Positions 1 through 9,444 of a stretch of DNA of 64,000 nt are shown here, in pieces. The DNA lies in contig NZ_JACSQF010000005.1 in assembly GCF_014836755.1 (NCBI RefSeq), positions 65,085-129,084 of the forward strand, written 5' to 3'. The translations under genes and the position numbers were made by a program. The DNA comes from Oerskovia merdavium (GTDB lineage: Bacteria > Actinomycetota > Actinomycetes > Actinomycetales > Cellulomonadaceae). The first letter of the stretch is position 1. Each line of letters starts with the position of its first letter. Below the pieces are notes generated by a model that saw nothing but the letters and a program-made list of their open reading frames with translations, did not search any database and was not told the DNA's origin.

Positions 1-442
1 CGCTGTGGACCGCCTCGAGGGCCTCGGCGAGCTGGTCCGCGAGCTCGAACAGGTCGCGTGCGTCGAGCGGGCCGCCCGTCGCGATCTCCTCCTCGAGGTT
101 GGGGCCGTCGACGAGCTCGGTCACGATGAAGGCGTCCGAGCCGTCGAGCTCGACGTCGAGGATCTGCGCGACGGCGGGGTGCCGCAGCCGCTGGAGCGCG
201 ACGGCCTCGCGGCGCAGGCGGTCGCGGCCCTGGGCGTCGACGTCGAGGTGCGCGTGCAGGAACTTCATCGCGACGAGGTTCCCGCCGCCGTCCTCGGCCT
301 CGTAGACCGCCCCCATCGCGCCGGCGCCGAGCCGCGCGAGGATGCGGTAGCCCCCGACCTCGCTGCCCGCCGGCAGCCCGCCACGGCGCGCGGTGCCGCT
401 GCTCCGCGCCGGGTCGACAGATCTGCTGCTGGGCTCCTCCAT
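1..442 (-). CDS. Serine/threonine protein kinase, N-terminal part (cut by window edge)
   Basis: The first 147 residues are present; the rest lies beyond base 1. After a Ser/Arg-rich lead of about 26 residues the kinase domain begins with GGYRILARLGAGAMGAVYEA, the glycine-rich ATP loop, followed by VAMKFLHAH carrying the expected ATP-binding lysine. LRHPAVAQILDVEL and FIVTELVDGPNLEEEI fit the hinge of PknB-type (Hanks) kinases, which phosphorylate Ser/Thr on target proteins. The ATG at 442 is the only sensible start. It is divergent from otsA, with about 120 bases between them. The C-terminal domain and the target cannot be seen, so the role is unknown. Confidence 0.9.
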   Translation of the reverse strand, partial: MEEPSSRSVDPARSSGTARRGGLPAGSEVGGYRILARLGAGAMGAVYEAEDGGGNLVAMKFLHAHLDVDAQGRDRLRREAVALQRLRHPAVAQILDVELDGSDAFIVTELVDGPNLEEEIATGGPLDARDLFELADQLAEALEAVHS

Positions 443-562
443 GGTGTCAAGGTATCGACAATTCGCGTCCGCGCCCTGCTCTCCCGTGAGCAGGTGAGAC
501 GCGGCACGGATAACCTGGGTGGAGATTCACGGACGTTCAACCGAATATCAAGGAGATCTCCA

Positions 563-2029
563 TTGACTGGCAAAGACGGCTACGACCTCGTCGTGGTGTC
601 CAACCGGCTCCCGGTCGACTTCACGGTCGACCACGAGGGACGCGTCGACTGGAAGCGCTCTCCGGGAGGACTCGTCACGGCTCTCGAGCCGGTCATGCAG
701 AAGTCGGACGGCGCCTGGGTGGGCTGGTCCGGCGCGCCTGACCTCGAGGTCGAGCCCTTCGACGCGGACGACATGCGCCTGGTGCCCGTGACGCTGTCGG
801 CCACCGAGATCGAGCGCTACTACGAGGGCTTCTCGAACGACACGCTGTGGCCGCTCTACCACGACGTGATCGCTCCCCCCGCGTTCCACCGGCAGTGGTG
901 GGACGCCTACCGGCGCGTCAACCAGCGCTTCGCCGACGCCGCCGCGGCCCAGGCCGAGCAGGGCGCGACCGTCTGGGTGCACGACTACCAGCTCCAGCTC
1001 GTGCCCCGCATGCTGCGCGAGCAGCGACCGGACCTGCGCATCGGCTTCTTCAACCACATCCCCTTCCCGCCGCTCGAGCTGTTCCAGCAGCTCCCGTGGC
1101 GCCGCCAGGTCATCGACGGGCTCCTGGGCGCGGACCTCATCGGCTTCCAGCGCGCGGGCGACGCCTCGAACTTCATCCGGGCGGTGCGTCGCCTGACCGG
1201 CTACACGACCCGCGGGCCCATCGTCACGACCCCGGCGACCGAGGACAGCCCCGCCCGCCACGTGCGCGCCGCGGCCTTCCCCATCTCGATCGACTCGCAC
1301 ACGTTCGACGAGCTCGCCCGGACCCCTGAGGTCCAGGCCCGCTCGCGCGAGATCCGGGCCGACCTCGGAGATCCCGAGGTCATGATGCTCGGGGTCGACC
1401 GGCTCGACTACACCAAGGGCATCCGGCACCGGATCAAGGCCTACGGCGAGATCCTCCAGGACGGGCGGATCGACGTCGAGCACGTCACGCTCGTCCAGGT
1501 CGCGAGCCCCAGCCGCGAGAACGTGGGCGCTTACCAGGAGCTGCGCGAGCAGGTCGAGGCCCTCGTGGGACGCATCAACGGCGAGTACGCCGAGATCGGC
1601 CACGCCGCGATCCACTACCTCCACCACTCGTACCCGCCCGAGGAGATGGCCGCGCTCTACCTCGCGGCCGACGTCATGCTCGTCACCTCGCTGCGCGACG
1701 GCATGAACCTCGTCGCCAAGGAGTACATCGCGGCCCGTTCGGACGACCAGGGCGTGCTCGTGCTGTCGGAGTTCACGGGCGCGGCCGACGAGCTCGCGAG
1801 CGGTGCTCTGCTCGTCAACCCGCACGACATCGACGGCATGAAGGACATCATCGTCGCGGCGGCCCACATGGACCCGCGCGAGCAGCGCAAGCGGATGCGC
1901 CGCCTGCGTCGACGCGTCCTCGCGGACGACGTCTCGAAGTGGTCCGAGTCCTTCCTGGGCGTGCTGCAGGCCATGCCGTCGCGCGACACGCCCCGACGCC
2001 AGGAGCCGGTCGAGGGAGAGGGCGCGTGA
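563..2029 (+). CDS. otsA: Trehalose-6-phosphate synthase (GT20)
   Basis: This 488-residue enzyme joins glucose from a nucleotide-glucose donor to glucose 6-phosphate, giving trehalose 6-phosphate in the cytoplasm. Family landmarks in order are VVVSNRLPVDF, SPGGLVTALEP, WVHDYQLQLVPRMLRE, FFNHIPFPP, MLGVDRLDYTKGI and SLRDGMNLVAKEYIAAR, covering the acceptor and nucleotide-sugar sites of OtsA. The start is TTG at 563: AGGAG lies seven bases upstream and homology begins at once (TGKDGYDLVVVSN). The open frame runs further upstream, but that part is antisense to the kinase gene. The stop overlaps the GTG of otsB as GTGA, so the two steps are translationally coupled. Trehalose made this way is a common osmo- and desiccation protectant. 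Confidence 0.95.
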   Translation: MTGKDGYDLVVVSNRLPVDFTVDHEGRVDWKRSPGGLVTALEPVMQKSDGAWVGWSGAPDLEVEPFDADDMRLVPVTLSATEIERYYEGFSNDTLWPLYHDVIAPPAFHRQWWDAYRRVNQRFADAAAAQAEQGATVWVHDYQLQLVPRMLREQRPDLRIGFFNHIPFPPLELFQQLPWRRQVIDGLLGADLIGFQRAGDASNFIRAVRRLTGYTTRGPIVTTPATEDSPARHVRAAAFPISIDSHTFDELARTPEVQARSREIRADLGDPEVMMLGVDRLDYTKGIRHRIKAYGEILQDGRIDVEHVTLVQVASPSRENVGAYQELREQVEALVGRINGEYAEIGHAAIHYLHHSYPPEEMAALYLAADVMLVTSLRDGMNLVAKEYIAARSDDQGVLVLSEFTGAADELASGALLVNPHDIDGMKDIIVAAAHMDPREQRKRMRRLRRRVLADDVSKWSESFLGVLQAMPSRDTPRRQEPVEGEGA

Positions 2030-2982
2030 CGGCGTCGGGCCCCGTGACCTCGCTCGACGACGGGCTCGGACGCGACCTCGCCGCGCTCGCGGCGCTCGTC
2101 CCCCGCACGCCCGACGGCGGCGCGCCGGCGGGCGGCCCCCTGCTCGTGGCGAGCGACTTCGACGGGGTGCTCGCCCCCCTGGGCGACGACCCTCTCGCGT
2201 CGCGCCCCACCGCGGCCGCGGCCGCGGCGCTCGCGCGGCTCGCGGCGCTCGGCCCGGACCGCGTGCGGGTCGCGCTCGTGTCGGGTCGACGGATCGAGGA
2301 CCTCGCGCGCCTGGCCTCGCCGCCCGTGGGGGCGCTGCTCGTCGGGAGCCACGGCGCCGAGACGGGCGAGGTCCTCGCTCCTGCCCCCGAGGGCGGTCCG
2401 GCCGGTGGTCCTGGTGCTGCCGGCGATGCCGGCGGGGAGGACCGCACCGGCGTCGCGCCCGGCGCGCGGAGCCAGGTCCGCGCGGACGGGACCACGGCCC
2501 GCGTCCGCCTCGTGCCCGTCGCGCTCGACGACGCCCAGACGGCCCTCCTGGCCCACGTCACGCAGGGCCTCGAGGAGATCGCGGACCCCGTCGAGGGAGC
2601 GTGGGTCGAGCACAAGCCCTCGGCGGCCGTGCTGCACACCCGCCTGTCTCCCCACCCCGCGGCCGACAAGGCCTCGGCCGCCGCGGCTCGGCTCGGCGAC
2701 GAGCTGGGCGCGCACGCCATGACGGGGAAGAACGTCGTGGAGATCGCGGTCACGAGCACCTCGAAGGGCATCGCGCTCGACGCGCTGCGCACGAGGCTGG
2801 GGTCGCCGGCGGTGCTCTACCTGGGCGACGACGTGACCGACGAGAGGGCGTTCGCCGTGCTCGGCGCGGCCGACCTCGGGATCAAGGTCGGCCCGGGCGA
2901 GACGCTCGCACGCCGACGCGTCGCCGACCCCGCCGAGGCAGCCCGGGCCCTCACGGCGCTCGCCGACCTGCTGGGCGCCTGA
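2026..2982 (+). CDS. otsB: Trehalose-6-phosphate phosphatase (HAD family)
   Basis: This 318-residue phosphatase removes phosphate from trehalose 6-phosphate, completing the OtsAB pathway. HAD motif I is SDFDGVLAPL, with the nucleophile and acid/base aspartates; motif II is ALVSGRR; the Mg-binding motif is YLGDDVTDERAF near the C terminus. A Gly/Ala-rich stretch (about residues 120-155, GGPAGGPGAAGDAGGE) widens the cap region and is probably a lineage-specific loop. GTG at 2026 overlaps the otsA stop. A start further upstream is possible in frame but would sit inside otsA. Confidence in the function is high because of the motifs and the coupling. Confidence 0.93.
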   Translation: MTASGPVTSLDDGLGRDLAALAALVPRTPDGGAPAGGPLLVASDFDGVLAPLGDDPLASRPTAAAAAALARLAALGPDRVRVALVSGRRIEDLARLASPPVGALLVGSHGAETGEVLAPAPEGGPAGGPGAAGDAGGEDRTGVAPGARSQVRADGTTARVRLVPVALDDAQTALLAHVTQGLEEIADPVEGAWVEHKPSAAVLHTRLSPHPAADKASAAAARLGDELGAHAMTGKNVVEIAVTSTSKGIALDALRTRLGSPAVLYLGDDVTDERAFAVLGAADLGIKVGPGETLARRRVADPAEAARALTALADLLGA

Positions 2983-3169
2983 GGACCGTTACCCGGACGT
3001 GACCGGGGTGTGACGGAGAACTCAGCGGGCAGGGGTAGGATGCCGAGCAACGATGACGTCGGACCCCCAGGTCCCCGGGCGACCGGAAACCCTGGAGGTT
3101 CGACTTCTTCTGTGTCACAGCAGACACGCACCACGTGAAAGCGCGGCACGTCACTACACAACGGATCGT

Positions 3170-3187
3170 CCGGCACGTACCTGCCGG
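3170..3187 (+). promoter_or_regulatory. Small hairpin just before the msiK ribosome binding site
   Basis: Six-base arms CCGGCA and TGCCGG flank a six-base loop, ending two bases before the GGAGGGA ribosome binding site of the ATPase gene at 3206. It could modulate access to the site. A possible -10 element, TAGGAT, lies at 3036-3041 without a convincing -35. No further features stand out in the 223-base gap. Confidence 0.3.
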
Positions 3188-3205
3188 TGGAGGGATGTAC
3201 CCATC

Positions 3206-4327
3206 ATGGCTACGGTCACTTTCGACCACGCAACGCGGCTCTACCCGGGGACCGAGCGCCCCGCGGTGGACCAGCTCAACCTGCACATCGAGGACGGCGA
3301 GTTCCTCGTCCTCGTCGGCCCCTCGGGTTGTGGCAAGTCGACCTCGCTCCGCATGCTCGCGGGCCTCGAGGACGTCAACGGCGGGCACATCTTCATCGGT
3401 GACCGCGACGTCACCGACGTGCAGCCCAAGGACCGCGACATCGCGATGGTGTTCCAGAACTACGCGCTGTACCCGCACATGTCCGTCGCGGACAACATGG
3501 GCTTCGCGCTGAAGATCGCCGGCACGCCCAAGGCGGACATCCGCCAGCGCGTCGAGGAGGCTGCGAAGATCCTCGACCTGTCCGAGTACCTGGACCGCAA
3601 GCCCAAGGCCCTCTCGGGTGGTCAGCGCCAGCGTGTGGCCATGGGCCGCGCGATCGTCCGCCAGCCGCAGGTCTTCCTCATGGACGAGCCGCTGTCGAAC
3701 CTCGACGCCAAGCTCCGTGTCCAGACCCGTACGCAGATCGCGTCGCTCCAGCGCCGTCTCGGCGTCACGACCGTCTACGTCACGCACGACCAGACCGAGG
3801 CCCTCACCATGGGTGACCGCATCGCGGTCCTCAAGGACGGCCTCCTGCAGCAGGTCGGCACGCCGCGCGACATGTACGACACCCCGGCCAACGTCTTCGT
3901 CGCCGGCTTCATCGGTTCGCCGGCCATGAACCTCGCGACCTTCACCGTGAACAACGGTGCTGCCGAGGTCGGCGCGGCGCGCATCCCGCTCGACCGCGAG
4001 GTCGTCGCCAAGATCACCGAGGCGGACAAGGGCAAGGTCACGGTCGGCTTCCGCCCCGAGTCCCTCGAGGTCACCACGCAGGCGAACGAGAACGCGTTCG
4101 CCGTCGAGGTCAACATCGTCGAGGAGCTCGGCTCCGACGCGTTCGTCTACGGCACCCTCAAGGGTGACCTGGCCAGCGCCGACGTCCACTCGGGTGCTGG
4201 TGACAACCAGATCATCGTCCGCGTCGACCCGCGCAACGTGCCCGCCAAGGGCGAGCGCATCCACGTGGCGATCCGCCCGGGCAACACGCACATCTTCTCG
4301 ACCGCGACGGGCCTGCGTCTCAGCTGA
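3206..4327 (+). CDS. Multiple-sugar ABC transporter ATP-binding protein (MsiK/UgpC type)
   Basis: A 373-residue ATPase of the CUT1 carbohydrate ABC family. Walker A (GPSGCGKST, residues 38-46), Q-loop (MVFQNYALYPHMSVADNM), signature LSGGQRQRVAMGRA, Walker B VFLMDEPLSNLDAKLR and the switch YVTHDQTEA are intact. The last 120 residues form the OB-type regulatory domain (VTVGFRPESLEV). No permease or binding protein adjoins it and it ends at its own terminator. That is how MsiK, the shared ATPase serving several sugar importers in Streptomyces and relatives, is arranged. It is a good candidate partner for the transporter at 15.6-18.9 kb, which lacks an ATPase. ATG at 3206 is chosen because GGAGGGA precedes it by about ten bases. 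Confidence 0.93.
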   Translation: MATVTFDHATRLYPGTERPAVDQLNLHIEDGEFLVLVGPSGCGKSTSLRMLAGLEDVNGGHIFIGDRDVTDVQPKDRDIAMVFQNYALYPHMSVADNMGFALKIAGTPKADIRQRVEEAAKILDLSEYLDRKPKALSGGQRQRVAMGRAIVRQPQVFLMDEPLSNLDAKLRVQTRTQIASLQRRLGVTTVYVTHDQTEALTMGDRIAVLKDGLLQQVGTPRDMYDTPANVFVAGFIGSPAMNLATFTVNNGAAEVGAARIPLDREVVAKITEADKGKVTVGFRPESLEVTTQANENAFAVEVNIVEELGSDAFVYGTLKGDLASADVHSGAGDNQIIVRVDPRNVPAKGERIHVAIRPGNTHIFSTATGLRLS

Positions 4328-4341
4328 CCCACAGCGACACG

Positions 4342-4378
4342 GGGGCGGGCTCGGCTGTGTGCCGGGTCCGCCCCTTTC
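4342..4378 (+). terminator. Intrinsic-type terminator after the sugar ATPase gene
   Basis: Thirteen-base arms at 4342-4354 and 4362-4374 pair throughout (two G-U pairs) around a seven-base loop, then CTTTCGC. It begins fourteen bases after the stop codon, and the short T run favours the plus strand. Confidence 0.75.
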
Positions 4379-4519
4379 GCATATCCTTCCCCGTGGCTGC
4401 GGAACGTCCGCAGTCGTGACCGACGTCGGGTGCGGACCCGCGGCGACCTGCCGCACGGCGCGCACCGCAGTCCGTCGAGCCACCCCGCGCGACCGGCCAC
4501 CGCGGAGAAAGGACCTGTC

Positions 4520-5761
4520 ATGGTGCAGAACCTGCAGATCACCGCGTCAGCCCCCGACCCAGCCCTGCTCGACCTCCCCTGGGACATCCCGCTCGAGCAG
4601 TGGCCGGACGAGGTGCTCGCAGCCCTCCCCCGCGGTATCTCCCGCCACATCGTGCGCTTCGTGCGCATGTCCGGGCGCGTCATCGCGATCAAGGAGATCG
4701 GGGAGTCCGTCGCGTACCGCGAGTACGAGCTCCTGCGCCAGCTCAGCCGCATGGACGTGCCGAGCGTCGTGCCCGTGGGGGTCATCACGGGCCGCTCGGA
4801 CGCGAACGGCGAGCGCCTCGAGGCCGTGCTCATCACCGAGCACCTGCAGTTCTCGCTGCCCTACCGCGCGCTCTTCAGCCAGGCCCTCCAGCCGGACACC
4901 GCGACGCGGCTCATCGACGCCCTCGCCGTGCTGCTCGTGCGCCTGCACCTCATCGGCTTCTACTGGGGCGACGTGTCGCTGTCCAACACGCTCTTCCGAC
5001 GCGACGCCGAGACCTTCGCGGCCTACCTCGTCGACGCGGAGACGGGTGACCTGCACCGCGAGCTGAGCCCGGGCCAGCGCAGCTACGACGTGGACCTCGC
5101 CCGGACCAACATCATCGGCGAGCTCATGGACCTCTCCGCGGGTGAGCTGCTCGACGAGGACATCGACGAGATCCTCGTGGGCGACGCGCTCGTCGCCCGG
5201 TACAACGAGCTCTGGGACGCCCTGACGAACGCCGAGTCGTTCGCGTCCGACGAGCGGTGGCGCGTCGCGGCCCGCATCGAACGCCTCAACAACCTGGGGT
5301 TCGACGTCGGCGAGCTCGACATCACGACCGACATCGACGGGACCACGGTCCAGATCCAGCCCAAGGTCGTCGACGCCGGGCACCACTCGCGCCGCCTCAT
5401 CCGGCTCACGGGGCTCGACGTCCAGGAGAACCAGGCGCGCCGGCTCCTCAACGACCTCGACTCCTACCGGGCGGCGGCCGAGCGGCAGAACGACGACGAG
5501 GAGTTCGTCGCGCACGACTGGCTCAGCGGCGTGTTCGAGCCCACGATCCAGGCCGTGCCGCGCGACCTGCGGCGCAAGCTGCAGCCTGCGCAGCTCTTCC
5601 ACGAGATCCTCGACCACCGCTGGTTCATCTCCGAGAAGGCCGGGCGTGACATCCCCATGCCCGAGGCCACGGCGTCGTACGTGGAGAACGTGCTGCGGCA
5701 CCGGCCCGACGAGAAGGCGATCCTGGGCCTGGCGCCGGGCGAGGTCGACCAGCAGGAGTGA
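4520..5761 (+). CDS. DUF4032 domain protein, kinase-like fold (LPS-kinase related)
   Basis: A 413-residue soluble protein of the actinobacterial DUF4032 family. The N-terminal half resembles a lipopolysaccharide-kinase (WaaP/RIO-like) fold: RVIAIKEIGESVAYREYELLRQL looks like the ATP-lysine and following Glu helix, and FYWGDVSLSNTLF resembles the catalytic-loop and metal-binding region of such kinases. The C-terminal half (HDWLSGVFEPTIQAVPRDL onward) is the family-specific part. GAAAGGA precedes the ATG at 4520; a start at 4430 is open but has no such site. No substrate is known. Its position beside msiK is a hint of a link with sugar metabolism, no more. Confidence 0.8.
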   Translation: MVQNLQITASAPDPALLDLPWDIPLEQWPDEVLAALPRGISRHIVRFVRMSGRVIAIKEIGESVAYREYELLRQLSRMDVPSVVPVGVITGRSDANGERLEAVLITEHLQFSLPYRALFSQALQPDTATRLIDALAVLLVRLHLIGFYWGDVSLSNTLFRRDAETFAAYLVDAETGDLHRELSPGQRSYDVDLARTNIIGELMDLSAGELLDEDIDEILVGDALVARYNELWDALTNAESFASDERWRVAARIERLNNLGFDVGELDITTDIDGTTVQIQPKVVDAGHHSRRLIRLTGLDVQENQARRLLNDLDSYRAAAERQNDDEEFVAHDWLSGVFEPTIQAVPRDLRRKLQPAQLFHEILDHRWFISEKAGRDIPMPEATASYVENVLRHRPDEKAILGLAPGEVDQQE

Positions 5762-5815
5762 GGTTCCCTGGGTAGGGACCGGCGCGCCGGGCTCCGGGGT
5801 CCAGGGCCGCGACGG

Positions 5816-6526
5816 TCAGGACCCCGACGGCAAGGGGCGGGCTGCTCGTGCTGCCCCGACGTCCTGGCGCCGGTAGCGCTCGCCCACGAGGGCTGCACCG
5901 AGCGCGATGACCCCCGGCACCACGAGGGCCACCTCGAGCCCTGCGCGCAGCACGAGCGCCCCGGTCGCGGCCCCCGCGCCGAGCGCCAGGACGGCCGAGA
6001 CGCGCCGGACCCACGCCTCGCGGCCGTGGCTGTCCTGGAAGTAGTCGGCGGCCAGCCCCGTCAGGGTCGAGGTGACCACGGTCGTCGTGAGGTCCTTGAC
6101 GGACAGGTGCCGCGCCGTCGCGGCCTGCACCCCCATCGACACGCCGAGCACCGCCACGACCAGGAGCAGGCGCCACCCCCGGGGTTCGCCCACCACGTAC
6201 ACCACGACCGAGGCGGCGAGCACCCCCACGCCGACGCCCGCGAACAACCCGGTGGTCGTCCGGTGCCAGCCGGCCGGATGGTTGCGGAACGCGTAGCCGG
6301 CGACCGCAGCCCCCGCGACGTAGGCCAGGAGCGCGACGAGCGGGCCGGCGGTGGGGACGTCCTGCCCGCCGGCCAGCCCCATCCCGAGGATGAGCACGTT
6401 GCCGGTCATGTTGGCCGTGAAGACCTGGTCGAGCGCCAGGTAGCAGATGCCGTCGATGATGCCCGTCGAGAACGTCAGGACGAGGAGCAGCACCCGGTAG
6501 TGCCGATGCACGGGGCGAGGGTCCAT
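5816..6526 (-). CDS. YoaK/DUF1275 family membrane protein
   Basis: A 236-residue integral membrane protein with about six or seven hydrophobic spans. It shows the family features: an N-terminal span with TGIIDGICYLALDQVFTANM and then TGNVLILGMGLAGG, and later GVSMGVQAATARHLSVKDL followed by TTVVTSTLTGLA. The function of DUF1275 proteins is not established. It is transcribed toward the DUF4032 gene and the two end convergently with 54 bases between. The start is ATG at 6526. Confidence 0.85.
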   Translation of the reverse strand: MDPRPVHRHYRVLLLVLTFSTGIIDGICYLALDQVFTANMTGNVLILGMGLAGGQDVPTAGPLVALLAYVAGAAVAGYAFRNHPAGWHRTTTGLFAGVGVGVLAASVVVYVVGEPRGWRLLLVVAVLGVSMGVQAATARHLSVKDLTTTVVTSTLTGLAADYFQDSHGREAWVRRVSAVLALGAGAATGALVLRAGLEVALVVPGVIALGAALVGERYRRQDVGAARAARPLPSGS

Positions 6527-6637
6527 GTCGCGAGCATGCCCCGGGAGTCCACGGGGCGCACCCGCGGAGCCCGGACCCGCGCCGCGCTTCGGGGCCCAGG
6601 CCCGGCGTCCTGAGCCCCCAAGAGCCCCGGAAGCGCG

Positions 6638-6683
6638 CAGGGCGCCCCGCGCGCCGCCTGGTGGCGGTCTGCGGGGCGCCCTG
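6638..6683 (-). terminator. Hairpin terminator after rlmB
   Basis: Perfect 13-base arms (6638-6650 and 6671-6683) enclose a second small stem, CCGCC/GGCGG at 6654-6667. It lies about 20 bases past the rlmB stop. No T run follows, as is common in such GC-rich genomes. Confidence 0.6.
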
Positions 6684-6703
6684 GGGCGGCGTGGTGCGGA
6701 GGC

Positions 6704-7726
6704 TCAGTCCTCGGCGGCGCGCAGGCGCGCGACCTCGTAGAGCGAGATGCCGGCCGCGACGCCCGCGTTGAGCGACTCGACGTCCGAGAGGATCGGGATC
6801 GAGGCGACGACGTCGCACGTCTCGCGCACGAGGCGTGAGAGGCCCTTGCCCTCGGAGCCGACGACGAGCACGAGCGGGTCCTTGCCGAACGCGAGCTCGC
6901 CCACGGCGACCGGGCCGCCGCCGTCGAGCCCGACGATGAAGCAGCCTGCGGCCTTGTACTCGGTGAGCGTGCGCACGAGGTTGGTCGCACGGGCCACGGG
7001 CACGCGCGCCGCGGCACCGGCGGACACCTTCCAGGCCGAGGCCGTGACGCCGGCCGCCCGGCGCTCGGGCACCAGGACGCCGTGCGCACCGAACGCGCCC
7101 GCGGACCGCAGGACGGCGCCGAGGTTGCGCGGGTCGGTCACGCCGTCGAGCGCGACGATGAGCGGCGGCTCGCCCGCCTCGTGCGCACGGTCGAGGAGGT
7201 CCTCGGGGTCGGCGTAGTCGTAGGGCGGGACCTGGATCGCGACGCCCTGGTGGACCGAGCCGTCGGTCATGCGGTCGAGCTCGGCCTTGGTGACCTCGAG
7301 GAGGTTGTACCCGCGCCCGGAGGCGATGTTCAGGATCTCCTTGGTGCGGTCGTCGGCCTCGAGGCGCGTCGCGATGTAGACCGCGGAGACCGGGATGTAG
7401 GCACGCAGGGCCTCGAGCACCGCGTTCCGGCCGTTGACGACCTCGTTGGCGCTGCTCGAACGGGTCGTGCGCGAGGGCGTGCGACCGCTCGGACGCCCGC
7501 CACGGGCTGCGCTCTTGGCGTCGTGCGCGCGAGGCCCCGTCGAGGTGGCCTGGCGGCGCTCGGCAGCGACCTTGGCCTTGTGCGCCTTGTGGTAGGTGCG
7601 GTCCTCGGCCTTGGGCGTCGGGCCGCGACCCTCGAGCGAGCGACGGTTCTTGCCGCCCGTGCCGGCGACGGCGCCCTTCTTGTTGCTGCTGCGGGTCGCG
7701 CCGCGTCGTTGTGAGTTTCCAGCCAT
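6704..7726 (-). CDS. rlmB: 23S rRNA (guanosine-2'-O)-methyltransferase RlmB/TrmH family
   Basis: A 340-residue SPOUT (SpoU) RNA methyltransferase using S-adenosylmethionine. The first 95 residues are a basic, Ser/Arg/Lys-rich tail, frequent in actinobacterial members. A substrate-binding domain follows (EVVNGRNAVLEALRA), then the knotted catalytic domain with VALDGVTDPRNLGAVLRSA, VLVVGSEGKGLSRLVRETCD and SDVESLNAGVAAGISLYEVAR, the three SpoU motifs. It sits downstream of cysS on the same strand with 97 bases between, a widespread actinobacterial pairing. The exact modified nucleotide (2251 in E. coli) is inferred from the family. Confidence 0.92.
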   Translation of the reverse strand: MAGNSQRRGATRSSNKKGAVAGTGGKNRRSLEGRGPTPKAEDRTYHKAHKAKVAAERRQATSTGPRAHDAKSAARGGRPSGRTPSRTTRSSSANEVVNGRNAVLEALRAYIPVSAVYIATRLEADDRTKEILNIASGRGYNLLEVTKAELDRMTDGSVHQGVAIQVPPYDYADPEDLLDRAHEAGEPPLIVALDGVTDPRNLGAVLRSAGAFGAHGVLVPERRAAGVTASAWKVSAGAAARVPVARATNLVRTLTEYKAAGCFIVGLDGGGPVAVGELAFGKDPLVLVVGSEGKGLSRLVRETCDVVASIPILSDVESLNAGVAAGISLYEVARLRAAED

Positions 7727-7823
7727 GGGTCTGCCCCGTCGGTCGATGTGAGTGAGTGAAGTTGTCGGTGGCGGACCCTGCGCCCCGGTGGGCGCCGTCC
7801 GGCCGTCGGGCCAGGGCCCCTGG

Positions 7824-9263
7824 TCAGGTGCCCTGGCGTGCAGCGAGGGACCAGCGGGCCCCGTCGCTGGAGTCCTCCACGACGACCCCGGCGGCCGCGA
7901 GGCGGTCCCGGATCGCGTCGGAGGTGGCGAAGTCGCGTGCCGCCCGTGCCTGGGCGCGGGCGTCGAGCTCGGCGGTCACGACCGCGTCGAGCGCGTGCCG
8001 ATACCGGGTGTCCCCGGCGTCGGCCCACTGCTCGCCCGCGGGGTCCAGCCCCAGCACGTCGAGCATCGCGCGGAGCGAGACGAGGTGGTGACGGGCGACC
8101 GCGTCGGCGGCCGGCGAGCGGTCCGCGAGCGCGGAGTTGCCCGCCCGCAGGTGCTCGTGGACCACGGCGAGCGCGGCCGGCACGTTGAGGTCGTCGTCCA
8201 TGGCCGTCACGAACGCGGTCGGGAGCTCGGCCTCGCGCACGTCGGCGACGTCCACCTCGCCCACGCGCTCGCTCGCACGCTGGACGAACCCGCTGAGCCG
8301 CTCCCACGTGGCCTCGGCCTCGGTCACGGTGTCCTGGGTCCACTCGAGCATCGAGCGGTACTGGACCGCGGCGAGCGCGTAGCGCAGCACGGCCGGGCTG
8401 GTCGTGGAGAGCACCTCGCGGACGAGCAGCCCGTTGCCGAGCGACTTGCTCATCTTGGCGCCGCCCTGGGTGACCCAGGCCGAGTGCAGCCAGTACTGGG
8501 CGAACCCGTCGCCGGCCGCGCGGGACTGCGCCTGCTCGTTCTCGTGGTGCGGGAACCGTAGGTCCAGGCCGCCGCCGTGGATGTCGAACGTGCTCCCCAG
8601 GTACCGGTGGGCCATGGCCGAGCACTCGAGGTGCCAGCCGGGCCGTCCGCGCCCGAACGGGGTGTCCCACGAGGCCGTGGCGGGTTCGCCGGGCTTGGGG
8701 GCCTTCCAGAGCGCGAAGTCGCGGGGGTCGCGCTTGAGGGAGTCCTCGGCCGGGTCCGCAGGGGCGGGGGCGAGGTCCTCGAGGCGCTGGTTGGTGAGCG
8801 AGCCGTAGTCCGCCCAGGAGCGGACGTCGAACCACACGTCGCCGGGGCCGGTCGTGTAGGCGTGCCCCGAGTCGACGAGGCGCTGCATGAGCTCGACCAT
8901 GTCCGGGACGTGCCCCGTGGCGCGGGGCTCGTAGGTGGGCGGGGTCACGCCCAGCGCGTCGTAGGCCGCGGTGAAGGCGCGCTCGTTGATCGCGGCCCAC
9001 GCCCACCAGGGCTCGCCCGCGTCGACGGACTTGGCGAGGATCTTGTCGTCGATGTCCGTGACGTTGCGGATGAGGGTCACGCGCGAGCCCGTGCGGCGCA
9101 GCCAGCGCACCAGGACGTCGAACGCGACGGCCGAGCGCATGTGCCCGATGTGCGGCGCCGACTGGACCGTCGCCCCACACAGGTAGATGCCGACCTCACC
9201 CTGGTTCTGGGGGATGAAGTCGCGCACGTCCCGCGTCGCGGTGTCGAACAGTCGAAGGCTCAC
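7824..9263 (-). CDS. cysS: Cysteine--tRNA ligase
   Basis: A 479-residue class I aminoacyl-tRNA synthetase charging tRNA-Cys. It shows the zinc-site cysteine in IYLCGATVQ (Cys29), PHIGHMR (HIGH motif, residues 38-41), the domain [15 protein letters not shown], the zinc-ligand region [18 protein letters not shown] and KMSKSLGN. The length and the anticodon-binding C-terminal domain mark it as CysS, not the shorter relative MshC of mycothiol synthesis. The GTG at 9263 gives the usual [16 protein letters not shown] N terminus; the longer ATG-started frame adds 26 residues without homology. It normally follows ispF in related genomes, but here ispF lies about 11.8 kb away. Confidence 0.95.
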   Translation of the reverse strand: MSLRLFDTATRDVRDFIPQNQGEVGIYLCGATVQSAPHIGHMRSAVAFDVLVRWLRRTGSRVTLIRNVTDIDDKILAKSVDAGEPWWAWAAINERAFTAAYDALGVTPPTYEPRATGHVPDMVELMQRLVDSGHAYTTGPGDVWFDVRSWADYGSLTNQRLEDLAPAPADPAEDSLKRDPRDFALWKAPKPGEPATASWDTPFGRGRPGWHLECSAMAHRYLGSTFDIHGGGLDLRFPHHENEQAQSRAAGDGFAQYWLHSAWVTQGGAKMSKSLGNGLLVREVLSTTSPAVLRYALAAVQYRSMLEWTQDTVTEAEATWERLSGFVQRASERVGEVDVADVREAELPTAFVTAMDDDLNVPAALAVVHEHLRAGNSALADRSPAADAVARHHLVSLRAMLDVLGLDPAGEQWADAGDTRYRHALDAVVTAELDARAQARAARDFATSDAIRDRLAAAGVVVEDSSDGARWSLAARQGT

Positions 9264-9444
9264 GCCCGCAAGGTTACCGGGGTGCACCCCTCCCGGCAGA
9301 ACCCGCCCCGTCGGGGGCGGGGTACCGGTGCGCGTCTTCACCCGCGCGGGCGGGTCTCTCGGGACGGTCGTCGCCCGGAGGTCGTCGTCCCGGGGGGCCG
9401 TCGTCGCGGCAGCCGCGGAACGGCGCAGCGGTACGGGGCAGTGG

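Noticed and set aside
5..562. Upstream extension of otsA as one 674-residue protein
   Set aside because: The first 186 codons are antisense to the kinase gene; the proper TTG start with a ribosome site is at 563.
7824..9263. mshC (cysteine ligase of mycothiol) instead of cysS
   Set aside because: Length, C-terminal tRNA-binding domain and the neighbouring rlmB identify CysS; MshC is shorter and lacks that domain.
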